DNA from: Smallanthus sonchifolius
Taxonomy: Eukaryota > Streptophyta > Magnoliopsida > Asterales > Asteraceae
DNA length: 64,000 nucleotides
Reading direction: 5' to 3'
NCBI GenBank assembly: GCA_023525975.1
Contig: CM042042.1
Location: 50,541,880 to 50,605,879 of the forward strand
The position numbers and the translations under genes were made by a program. Below are positions 47,018-55,969 of this stretch, piece after piece (position 1 is the stretch's first letter; each line of letters opens with the position of its first letter). The notes below the pieces were generated by a model that saw only the letters and a list, made by a program, of their open reading frames with translations, made no database searches and was not told where the DNA came from.

Positions 47018-47875
47018 ATGACTTCTCCGGCACATCCGATTTACATCTCTGACGATGACGACGTTCACGAAGTTATCGTCATCCTAGATCTCGAGATTTT
47101 CAATGTTTCAGACGATGAGGCCGAGGTGGAGCCCGATGTCCTTGAGGCTGGTGACGAGTCCGAGCCGGAAAGTGACTACGAGGAGGATCCCGAAGATATG
47201 ACTGACGTGGAGTATGAGGCTCCCGAACCTGAGGATGACCCGGAGGTTGTAGTTGGTGAGGAGCCCGAGGCACCTATGGAGGCTGAGCCGGAGATGGAGG
47301 CAAGAGTACCGGTTATGCGTCGACCATCATTCCTACCTTACCGTCTGCGTCCGGGTGGTGCTCTATTCATGTTTACTCCTAGGAAGCAGATCCTTCCCCC
47401 TCGTAAGAGGAAGTTAGCGCCTGCTTTTGGCGAAGAGGACACCGTGCCGCCACCACCATCGCCCAAAAGGGCAAGTGCTGCTGACATTATTGAGGATGAT
47501 GACACCAGTGATGAAGAACCACCCTCGACCTTCGAGGTGGGTGGGACTTCTCAGCCGCCCCTACCTGTTACTGCTGACATGGAGACTGAGGACGTTGATC
47601 CCCCTACTTTGGCGGTTAGGTGCGAGATTTATGACCATCAACTGGAGTCACTGCGAGGAGTCGTGCATGCTATTCAGGAGGCCCAATACCTGGACGACCA
47701 GGCCAGACACATCCTCCATGATCAGGTCGTTAGGACCGAACAGATGGCGGGAGTCGCCGAGGCGAGGAGCATCGCGGCACGCGACCGCGTGGAGCTATTT
47801 AGAGTCCTTGTTGTAGTGAGTGCTATCCTTGCTACTATTGCCATGATGACTGGCGTGTACTCATGTTTTATTTAG
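47018..47875 (+). CDS. Element C extra ORF upstream of gag: acidic protein with C-terminal hydrophobic segment
   Basis: 285 codons from MTSPAHPIYISDDDDVHEV; the frame is open further upstream, but this ATG has the best-looking N-terminus. Residues 10-100 are highly acidic (runs of Asp, Glu, Pro). Residues 110-150 are basic with FTPRKQILPPRKRK, which could act as a nuclear signal. A helical part near residues 200-260 (YDHQLESLRGVVHAIQEAQY) may form a coiled coil. The end, LFRVLVVVSAILATIAMMTG, is hydrophobic enough for a membrane span. Asteraceae gypsy elements often carry such an acidic protein before gag; no function is known to me. It is intact although the rest of C is not. Confidence 0.6.
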   Translation: MTSPAHPIYISDDDDVHEVIVILDLEIFNVSDDEAEVEPDVLEAGDESEPESDYEEDPEDMTDVEYEAPEPEDDPEVVVGEEPEAPMEAEPEMEARVPVMRRPSFLPYRLRPGGALFMFTPRKQILPPRKRKLAPAFGEEDTVPPPPSPKRASAADIIEDDDTSDEEPPSTFEVGGTSQPPLPVTADMETEDVDPPTLAVRCEIYDHQLESLRGVVHAIQEAQYLDDQARHILHDQVVRTEQMAGVAEARSIAARDRVELFRVLVVVSAILATIAMMTGVYSCFI

Positions 47876-48103
47876 TAGACCTATGGGGGCGGGTTGTGCC
47901 CACGTAATATTTTAGTATGAAAACTTGTGTTAATGAGGCTTTATATCCTCATTCATTTTGTATCATATTGCAAACGATGTAACAAGTTATTCTATCTATG
48001 TATTATGTGATGTTATGGTTGTTTTTCATTCTTGTGCTCATGTATTGACATTATTATTTACATATTGTCTTAGTTCTTTTACATTGTGTAATTAAGGAAA
48101 CTC

Positions 48104-48877
48104 ATGGCGCCGAAAAAGCGACCCACTAGGAACACCCGATCGGAGCGAACCCTCATGACTGCGGAGGCCGTGGAAGCGTTGGTGGCACAACGAGTCAACA
48201 CTGCGATGGCCCAGTATGAAGCAAATCGAAATGTCGCAGGAGGCACCAACAGTGGCGCCGGAGGAGGCGGAACCAGCGGTAACATGAACAACAGCGGTAA
48301 TGAAAATGGAGGTGGTAGTGGAGGTGGTAATGGGAATGGTACTGCTAATACTAGCGGTGCTGGAGGTAGTGGAACTAGAGGTGAAGACACCAACGGTAAC
48401 CAGTTAACCTTAGCATCATCATTAGAAAGGTCGTTGCTTATGATTATTATGTTTTAATCGGATAATCTTGTGTATGCAGCTACCAAGGATGCACAAAAAG
48501 GCTGCAACTACAAATCCTTCTTGGCCTGCAAACCTAAGAACTTCAATGGGTCGGAAGGAGCTATCGGAATTGTCAGATGGATTGAGAAAATGGAATCTGT
48601 CCTAAACATTAGTGATTACGCACCCGACTGCAAAGTCAAGTATGCCACCTGCACGTTCCATGATGAAGCATTGACCTGGTGGAATTCGTAAGTCCAGACT
48701 CTGGGGATGGAAAATGCCTATGCGTTGACCTGGGAGGAATTGAAGATCATGGTTTTGGAAGAGTATTACCCGCGTAATGAACTCCAAAAGATCGAGGAGG
48801 AATTCTGGAATTTAAGAATGACAGGAGCTGAGATAGCTGCTTACACTACTCGTTTTCACGAACTTTCATGGCTCGTT
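48104..48877 (+). pseudogene. Element C gag, N-terminal part (before element E)
   Basis: Starts MAPKKRPTRNTRSERTL, then a Gly/Asn/Ser-rich spacer. The frame meets TAA at 48455, but a GT-AG intron of 84 bases (48396-48479) would remove that stop and keep frame (EDTN|ATKDAQKGCNYKSF). Next comes the gag core KNFNGSEGAIGIVRWIEKME, ALTWWNS, then TAA at 48689 where CAA (Gln) is expected, then LKIMVLEEYYPRNELQKIEE and RFHELSWLV, where E is inserted. The remaining gag follows at 58106. Confidence 0.75.
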
Positions 48878-48974
48878 TGTAACATCCCAAAATGTCGAGA
48901 AATAAAGTTAACGAGTTCAAGCGGGCCGAAGTCGGGCCGGGTCAGTTGCGAACCGGGCTTGGGGAGGTCTCCCC

Positions 48975-48982
48975 TATAAATA
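48975..48982 (+). promoter_or_regulatory. LTR promoter TATA box of element E
   Basis: TATAAATA about 100 bases into the LTR, after a GGGGAGGTCTCCCC palindrome; transcription should start near 49010. The same box is at 56067-56074 in the 3' LTR and, in the related F, at 34134-34141. Confidence 0.7.
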
Positions 48983-49337
48983 GCCAGGGTCACCACATGT
49001 TTCTCTCATTTGCAATTCTAGAGAGAGAAAACCGTAGAGAGAGAAAGTGTCGGAATCGCACAAGATTGCACCCGCTCGTGTCTCTTGCACTCGTGAGAAG
49101 AACCTCCAGATCAGAAGCTCGATTCAGGTAACGATCCGACCTAAATCTGAGTTTTAGTTCGTTTTTGGGTTTTTCGGGTTTTGGGTGAAAAGGCAAGGTT
49201 TGAACGGATGAATCTGATAAATAATCATAGATTTGAGATCCCTAAGGGAAAACGAACGTTTTGGATGCAACATGTTCGGGATCTTGACATGATCAGACCC
49301 GAAATGCGAAAGTTAGGGTTTTCGCGAAGAACAGGTC

Positions 49338-49559
49338 GTGCGCACTTGCTAAGTGCGCACGGAGCAGGTCCTGCGCACTTGCTAAGTGCGCAGGAGGAGG
49401 AACCTGCGCACTTGCTAAGTGCGCAGGAGGAAGGACCTGCGTACTTGCTAAGTGCGCAGGAGGCAGGGTCTGAGCACTTGCTAAGTGCGCAGGCAGCCGG
49501 GTCTGCGCACTTGCTAAGTGCGCAGGCAGCAGGGTCTGCGCACTTGCTAAGTGCGCAGA
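49338..49559. repeat. 33 bp tandem hairpin array in the LTR leader
   Basis: Seven units spaced 33 bases, each with arms TGCGCACTT and AAGTGCGCA around the loop GCT. Since 33 is a multiple of 3, the array is open on both strands (AHLLSAQ repeats on plus, AHLASAQ on minus). A copy lies at 56430-56651. Confidence 0.9.
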
Positions 49560-50210
49560 CATCAGGCTGTTGAGTAGAGATTAGTATGTCTAGAATGGTT
49601 AAACCGTTAGAGTCGGTAATGATCTGATGTGTATGTAACTACTCAATTCAGATCGGAAGTGACGTGGTTGGACCCTTGATTAGGACAACCGAGACTAGCT
49701 TATAAGGTGAGTTCTAGAAGCCCTCTTTTAAATGTTTTTATATAATGTTTTCGGGCTGGTGTGTACACGTATGAAATGTTGTTTTATAAAATGATGTTTA
49801 TGAAACTACGTTTACGAAAGGAAATGATTTGGAACGAGGGGTTTATGGAAAGAAAATTTATGAACGGAATGTTTACGAACGAAAGTTATAAAGAAATGGT
49901 TTTAATGAAAAGGTAAAGGGTTTTGAAAGTGAAGGAAAGGTTTTATGAAAAGAAAACAAAAAGGGGCAAAGGTTTTAAAGAAGTCATTACATATCTAATC
50001 TGTCGAATGAATGGAATTGACGAATGAAGTCTGGGAACGAGATTCCCAGCCTTGTGGTAGATTATGGACAGCGACCCATAGTTGCCACAAGAACAACATG
50101 GGCAATGTCTCTGTGGCATGTCAATGGTTTTGATGTTGTACAACTGGTAAGGGAGTAACGACGGTTACTCGGGTGATGACGATCATCCTAACGAACGAGG
50201 TAATGGGAAA

Positions 50211-50491
50211 TCAATGACGGCGATACGTAACGGTTGATTTCCAAAGGAAAGATGCGTGTTGGGCAATGACGGCGATACGTAACGGTTGACCCCACGTATT
50301 GAATGGTAATGGGAAATTAATGACGGCGATACGTAACGGTTAATTTCCAAAGGAAAGATGCGTGTTGGGCAATGACGGCGATACGTAAGGGTTGACCCCA
50401 CGCATTGAAGGGTTGGGCAATGACGGCGATACGTAACGGTTGACCCAACGTAGTGGTATGGTTGTGGCAATGACGGCGATACGTAACGGTT
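50211..50491. repeat. Dispersed-tandem array of ATGACGGCGATACGTAACGG
   Basis: Six copies of the motif, spaced about 45-58 bases, separated by spacers that fall into two types (GATTTCCAAAGGAAAGATGC and GACCCCACG). Copy at 57303-57583. Confidence 0.9.
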
Positions 50492-51016
50492 GCCCACAAC
50501 ATTAAAAGTTCCTACGGGGACATAGTGACGCGTAACGATACAGATTTAGATAATAATGTATGACTTAAATGAATGTTAATGATTTAAACAAATGATCGTG
50601 TTTAAATATGTGAAGGTTTACGAATGAAAGGCCCTGTTTTCTTATACGAATGTTAAACCCTATTGAATGTTTGAATGATGAACCATTTCTTAAAACGAAC
50701 GAAAACTAGAACTCACCAGCGTAGCTGACGTTTTTAAGTGTACACATTCAGGTTAAGGTAGGTTCTGAGGATGGACGGTGATGCTTGGCTAGAGATGAAG
50801 AGTTACCCGACTGCTTTTGAAGACTGACATCCCGTTATGTTTAGTTATGATGTAAATATGTTTTAAACTATGTTTACGCTTCCGCATGTATGAATAACGA
50901 TTAAGTTATGTTTAAATGAAAATTTCCGTTGCGTTATCTGATATTCATGTTTAAGAACTGCTTGTGAATGAGTAAATCCAATAAGTGAGGCCTCCCGGGT
51001 TTGGGGCCTTACAAGT

Positions 51017-51028
51017 TGGTATCAGAGC
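51017..51028 (+). other. Element E primer binding site
   Basis: TGGTATCAGAGC four bases after the LTR. Confidence 0.9.
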
Positions 51029-51346
51029 AGTAGTTTGAGAGATTCGGACACTCCTAGTGTCTGAACTTAAACTTTGAATGGGACCGAAAGCGGATGCCAG
51101 TACGGGTAACTCGAGCCACAGCATCAGATATGAAGGTAGTATATATTTACGTATATAGTATGCCTTAGAAAGAGTTAGGAAAGGACTTGTGTTCTGATGG
51201 AATCACAAAGGTGGTCAAATAGAAATCGAAAGGTAGTGTAATGGTTAATTACAGATGGCCAGTGTATATTAACATCTTACAGTACTTATTGAATTTTATT
51301 TGTTAACTAGCGTGATGACATTGGATTTCTTGTCTAATAGAACGAA

Positions 51347-53575
51347 ATGGCAAGGAGAGGGAACGGAAGGCGTGGTGGCCGTACCGGTGGTCGTACCGGC
51401 GGTCGAAATGGTGGGCGTGGCAGGATTCCTGCGCGCCAAGAACACAGTGAAGAAGGAAGTGTTCACACTGAACCGGCGGTTAGTGTGCATGAAGCTGAGC
51501 AGACACAGGTTGAAGAACAACCTTTCACTTTTGAACCAGAAGTGAGAGCAGCTATAGCTCGAGAATTCACAGAATTGATGAAGAATTCTCTGCCAGGTCT
51601 GTTGGCTGAAGCGTTGAAGCAGGTCAATGGGGCGGGTGGGTCTAGCGCGGCAATTGGTGCTCAGAACAATGAGACTGGAAATGCACCGCCTGCTCGCGGA
51701 TGTGATTATAAGTCCTTTAAGGCATGTGACCCGCCGATACTCACTGGGAAGAAGGACGCGGTAGCTACTTTTGATTGGGTAATACGTATGGAAGCCGCCA
51801 TCCGTCTGAGCGAGTGTCGAGCTAATCAAGTAGTGAAGTTTGCTGCTAACTCCTTGAGGGAGGAAGCATCCCACTGGTGGGAAGGTGTACGTCAGGCAAA
51901 AGGGAGCGAGATTGTGGATGCAATGATGTGGGCTGACTTGAAAACTTTAGTGATTAAGAATTTCTGCCCAAGGAACGACATTGAGAAGGTGGAAAGGGAA
52001 TTTCTGGGTTTGAAGGCCGGGAACATGACGCACCGGCAATACACAACCCGATTTAATGAACTGGCACGTCTGGTGCCACACCTTGTCACTACTGAAGAGA
52101 GAAAGATTGCCTGTTATATTCAAGGGTTGCCGGACCAGGTCCGCACCTATGTTAAGGCAAACGCCCCTACTACCTATGATTTGGCAGTAGAGCTAAGTGG
52201 CGTAGTATTTGACGATCTGGCACTGAATGTTGTTGCCGTTGAAGAGCAAAAGAAGAGACCGAGCTTCTCAAACAAGCGAACTGGGGGAAAGATGTTTGGG
52301 TCTCGTGATAAGAGGGCTCGGGTGGGTGAGCCGACTGTTTGTAAGAAGTGTGGAAGGGAGCATGTAGGTGAATGCAGACTGGGATCTAGCTTGTGCTATA
52401 AGTGTGGCAAGACCGGGCACTACTCTCGAGAATGCCCGCAAGGCTACAAATGCTACAACTGTGGGGATTTCGGCCATATGAGCCGAGAATGTACCAAGCC
52501 CACGATGGGGGAAACCGGGAAAGGAAAAGGCCCGGAAAAGAAGGGAGAAGGATCTCGTGCAAAGACTCGTGCGTACGCACTGACGCAAGAACAAGCCAGG
52601 GCGGATCCCGATGTGGTGTCAGGTACATTCGTCTTTGACAACACTCTTATTTCTGTGTTATTTGATTCGGGTGCCGGTAAGAGTTTTATATCTGCGTCTT
52701 TTTGTAAACGAGTGAAGTACACTGTTAGTAAGTTAGAAAGGGCCTTTAGCGTAGAAACCGCAGAGGGTAGAACTGCGAGAGTGACCGATGTAGTCGACAA
52801 CTCCACGATAAAAATAGAAGGTCATAGGTTCCCTGTCAGATTGTTTGTTATGGTTTTGGGAGGGTTTGATGTCGTGCTGGGTATGGATTGGCTAACTGCC
52901 AACGAAGCACAAATCATATGTAAACGAAAGATAATCCAACTCAAGGCTCCGGATGGTAGCAAAGTCGAAGTCTTTGGAGATCGTGACGCCCCGATGCCAA
53001 ACGTCATCTCAATGATTAAGGCAACGAATTACTTGAGGTGCGGATGCGAGGCTTATCTGGTATATGTGATTGACAAGTGTAAGGAAGTGAAGGAACTAGA
53101 CGATGTACCCGTGGTACGCGAGTACCCGGAGGTGTTTCCAGAGGATTTGCCTGGGATACCACGCGATAGAGAAATTGAGTTCCGAATTGACTTAGTACCA
53201 GATGCCCAGCCCGTGGCTAAGGCTCCATATCGACTAGCACCAGTGGAAATGAAGGAACTTATGGTCCAACTAGACGAGTTACTTGAGAAAGGATTTATTC
53301 AACCGAGCATCTCGCCGTGGGGTGCTCCGGTGTTGTTTGTAAAGAAGAAAGATGGTTCGATGAGAATGTGTATCGATTATCGCGAGTTGAATAAACGAAC
53401 GGTGAAGAACAAGTACCCTTTACCAAGGATCGATGACCTGTTCGACCAGTTGCAAGGCGCAAGTTGGTTTTCGAAAATCGACCTTCGGTCCGGGTACCAT
53501 CAGTTGAAGGTGAGGGAAGAAGACATACCGAAAACTGCATTTCGCACGCGTTATGGACATTTCGAGTTCCGCTAA
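51347..53575 (+). CDS. Element E gag, protease and first part of reverse transcriptase
   Basis: 742 codons from MARRGNGRRGG (Arg/Gly-rich start). The gag domain spans about residues 120-300 (SFKACDPPILTGKKDAVATF, EASHWWEGV, CPRNDIEKVEREFLGLK). Two knuckles, CYKCGKTGHYSREC and CYNCGDFGHMSREC, are near residues 350 and 369. The aspartic protease has VLFDSGAGKSFI near residue 438. The RT begins after PYRLAPVEMKELM and includes KKKDGSMRMCIDYRELNK and IDLRSGYHQLK. At FGHFEF-type sequence (GHFEF) a missing base shifts the frame and TAA follows at 53573. The rest of RT continues in the next frame. All catalytic residues seen in this part are present. Confidence 0.9.
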   Translation: MARRGNGRRGGRTGGRTGGRNGGRGRIPARQEHSEEGSVHTEPAVSVHEAEQTQVEEQPFTFEPEVRAAIAREFTELMKNSLPGLLAEALKQVNGAGGSSAAIGAQNNETGNAPPARGCDYKSFKACDPPILTGKKDAVATFDWVIRMEAAIRLSECRANQVVKFAANSLREEASHWWEGVRQAKGSEIVDAMMWADLKTLVIKNFCPRNDIEKVEREFLGLKAGNMTHRQYTTRFNELARLVPHLVTTEERKIACYIQGLPDQVRTYVKANAPTTYDLAVELSGVVFDDLALNVVAVEEQKKRPSFSNKRTGGKMFGSRDKRARVGEPTVCKKCGREHVGECRLGSSLCYKCGKTGHYSRECPQGYKCYNCGDFGHMSRECTKPTMGETGKGKGPEKKGEGSRAKTRAYALTQEQARADPDVVSGTFVFDNTLISVLFDSGAGKSFISASFCKRVKYTVSKLERAFSVETAEGRTARVTDVVDNSTIKIEGHRFPVRLFVMVLGGFDVVLGMDWLTANEAQIICKRKIIQLKAPDGSKVEVFGDRDAPMPNVISMIKATNYLRCGCEAYLVYVIDKCKEVKELDDVPVVREYPEVFPEDLPGIPRDREIEFRIDLVPDAQPVAKAPYRLAPVEMKELMVQLDELLEKGFIQPSISPWGAPVLFVKKKDGSMRMCIDYRELNKRTVKNKYPLPRIDDLFDQLQGASWFSKIDLRSGYHQLKVREEDIPKTAFRTRYGHFEFR

Positions 53576-54990
53576 TGTCTTTCGGATTGACGAACGCCCC
53601 CGCAGCGTTCATGGATTTAATGAATAGGGTGTGTCGACCGATGCTGGATCGATCGGTAATAGTGTTCATCGATGACATCCTTATCTACTCCAAGAATGAG
53701 GGTGATCACGCGTGTCATTTGAAGGAAGTGTTGGAAGCTCTAAGGAAGGAGAAGTTGTATGCTAAGTTCTCCAAATGCGCGTTCTGGCTTAGGGAAGTCC
53801 AATTGCTAGGTCACATCATTGGCCCGAACGGCATTATGGTTGACCCAGCAAAGATAGTAACGGTAAGTGAATGGGACATTCCTAAGACGCCAACTGAAAT
53901 CCGCAGTTTCTTGGGATTGGCAGGCTACTATCGGAGATTCATCCAGAATTTCTCGAAAATAGCTTCGCCATTGACAAAGTTGACTCGGAAAGAAGTAAAG
54001 TACGAATGGGGTTCGACCCAAGATGAGGCGTTTAAGAAATTAAAAGAGAAGCTAACACAGGCTCCAGTCTTGGCCCTTCCCGAGGGCAGTGAAGATTTGG
54101 TGGTATACTCTGACGCTTCGGGTCAGGGATTGGGGTGTGTGTTGATGCAGCGTGGTAGAGTGATTGCATATGCGTCGCGGCAGTTGAAAGTTCACGAAGT
54201 CAACTATCCGACTCACGATTTGGAACTTGCTGCTGTCGTATTTGCATTGAAAATATGGAGGCACTACCTGTACGGGGTAAAGTTTACTATTTACTCCGAC
54301 CATAAAAGTTTGAAGTACTTCTTCGAACAAAAGGAGCTTAATATGAGGCAGAGGAGATGGTTGGAACTCCTGAAGGACTATGACTGTGAAATAATGTACC
54401 ATCCTGGAAAGGCAAACGTGGTGGCTGACGCTCTAAGCCGAAAGGATGTGCCTACTCCTATTAGAGTGAAAGCTTGCCAGTTGGTGGTAACATCGGATGT
54501 GATGAGGGAAATTGAGAGAGCTCAAGATGAAGCTTTGAAGGAAGAAAATATAAAGAAAGAAAGGATGGTTGGCCAACGGGACAAGTTGGAATATAACACC
54601 CTCGGTGTTAGAACGCGTTATGGACGGATATGGATACCTATGGGTGGCGAACTTAGGAGCAAAATCTTGGATGAGGCTCATAAGTCTCGTTACTCTATCC
54701 ATCCCGGTACCAATAAAATGTACCAAGATCTGAAGAGGGAATACTGGTGGCCTGGAATGAAATGTGATGTGACGAAGTATGTAAGCAAGTGCTTGACTTG
54801 CTCGCAAGTAAAGGCTGAACACCAGAAACCGTATGGAAAGATTCAACCACTCGATATACCGGAATGGAAGTGGGAACACATTACCATGGACTTCATAACT
54901 AAGCTACCTCGCACAGCTAAAGGTCATGACGCCATTTGGGTAATTGTGGACCGTTTAACGAAGAGTGCTCATTTCCTACCTATTCGCTAG
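53573..54990 (+). CDS. Element E reverse transcriptase end, RNase H, integrase N-terminal part
   Basis: The frame, open from 53464, becomes meaningful at MSFGLTNAPAAFMDLMNRVC. The RT active site is intact as VIVFIDDILIYS. RNase H follows (LVVYSDASGQGLGCVLMQRG, DLELAAVVFALKIWRHYL, YSDHKSLKYFFEQKELNMR). The integrase zinc region has H-H (SRYSIHPGTNKMYQDLK) and C-C (CLTCSQVK). The integrase core starts ITMDFITKLPRTAKGHD with its first Asp. The TAG at 54988 interrupts after SAHFLPIR, where a Glu (GAG) is likely in relatives. Confidence 0.9.
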
Positions 54991-55929
54991 GCGTTCTCGT
55001 CGGAAAGGTTAGCAGAGGTATTTATCAACGAAGTAGTAGCGCGGCATGGGATGCCCTTGACGATCGTATCTGACCGGGACACACGATTCACATCGAGGTT
55101 CTGGAAAAGATTTCACGAGTCGATGGGCACGAGGCTGAATATCAGCACGGCATACCACCCACAAATGGATGGTCAGTCCGAAAGGACCATTCAGACATTG
55201 GAGGATATGCTCTGTGCTTGTATTATTGACTTTGGTGGCAGTTGGGACAGCCATCTGCCGTTAGCCGAGTTCTCCTACAACAATAGTCATCACACGACGA
55301 TGGGCATGCCGCCTTACGAAATGTTGTATGGGAGAAGATGTAGAACCCCGGTTTGTTGGGGTGAGATTGGACAGAAGGAATTAGGAAGTCTCGAAGTCGT
55401 AAGAGAGACGTCGGAAAGGTTTGATCAGATCAAAGCACGAATGAAGGCCGCACAAGATCGTCAGAAATCCTATGCGGATAGACGACGAAGGCCTATCGAG
55501 TTTGATGTTGGGGACAGAGTAATGTTGAAAGTGTCCCCGTGGAAGGGAATCATTCGATTCAGAAAGAGAGGAAAGTTAAGTCCGAGGTTTGTCGGACCGT
55601 TCAGGATAATGGCACGGGTTGGTGAAGTCGCTTATCGGTTGGAGTTGCCTGATGAGTTAAGTGGGATTCATCCTACCTTCCATGTATCACACTTGCGAAA
55701 GTGTTTGGCGGATGAATCAGCTCACGTACGACTTACTGACATCGAGGTCGACAACAGCCTTAATTACATCGAAGAACCCGTGGCTATCTTAGACCGAAAG
55801 GAAAAGCGTTTGCGTAATAAAGTTATTCCATTGGTTAAAGTCCAATGGAGGCACCGAAAGGGATCGGAGGCTACATAGGAAACGGAGGCGGAGATGAGGG
55901 AGTCGTACCCTCAATTATTTGACTTGTGA
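54991..55929 (+). CDS. Element E integrase core, C-terminal and chromodomain
   Basis: Reading resumes AFSSERLAEVFINEVVARHG and keeps the second and third acidic residues (IVSDRDTRFTSRFW; GQSERTIQTLEDML). Then come the GPY-like part KLSPRFVGPFRIMARVGEVA and FHVSHLRKCL. The chromodomain-like end is YIEEPVAILDRKEKRLRNK, KVQWRHRKGSEAT, which then meets TAG at 55876 where Trp (TGG) is expected, followed by ETEAEMRESYPQLFDL and a natural stop at 55927-55929. Chromodomains steer integration to modified histones. Confidence 0.85.
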
Positions 55930-55953
55930 TAGGTTTCGGGAACGAAACCTATT

Positions 55954-55969
55954 ATAAGGGGGGTAGACT
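55954..55969 (+). other. Element E polypurine tract
   Basis: TAAGGGGGGTAGACT directly before the 3' LTR; near-identical in type to element A's tract. Confidence 0.85.

Larger units (their letters stand above)
48878..51013 (+). repeat. Element E 5' LTR
   Basis: TGTAACATCCC...GGGGCCTTACA. A promoter TATAAATA lies at 48975-48982. The transcript leader that follows holds two tandem arrays (49338-49559 and 50211-50491). Confidence 0.95.

Noticed and set aside
49338..49559. CRISPR-like array (regular palindromic repeats)
   Set aside because: Spacers are only about 12 bases, repetitive and non-unique, there are no cas genes, and the context is a plant LTR.
49181..49573. 130-codon ORF with AHLLSAQ repeats
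   Set aside because: It is a by-product of the 33 bp hairpin array; the minus strand is equally open. Reported as repeat structure, not as a gene.
50183..50502. Minus-strand ORFs with repeated TVTYRRHC
   Set aside because: Translation of the ATGACGGCGATACGTAACGG array; not a gene.
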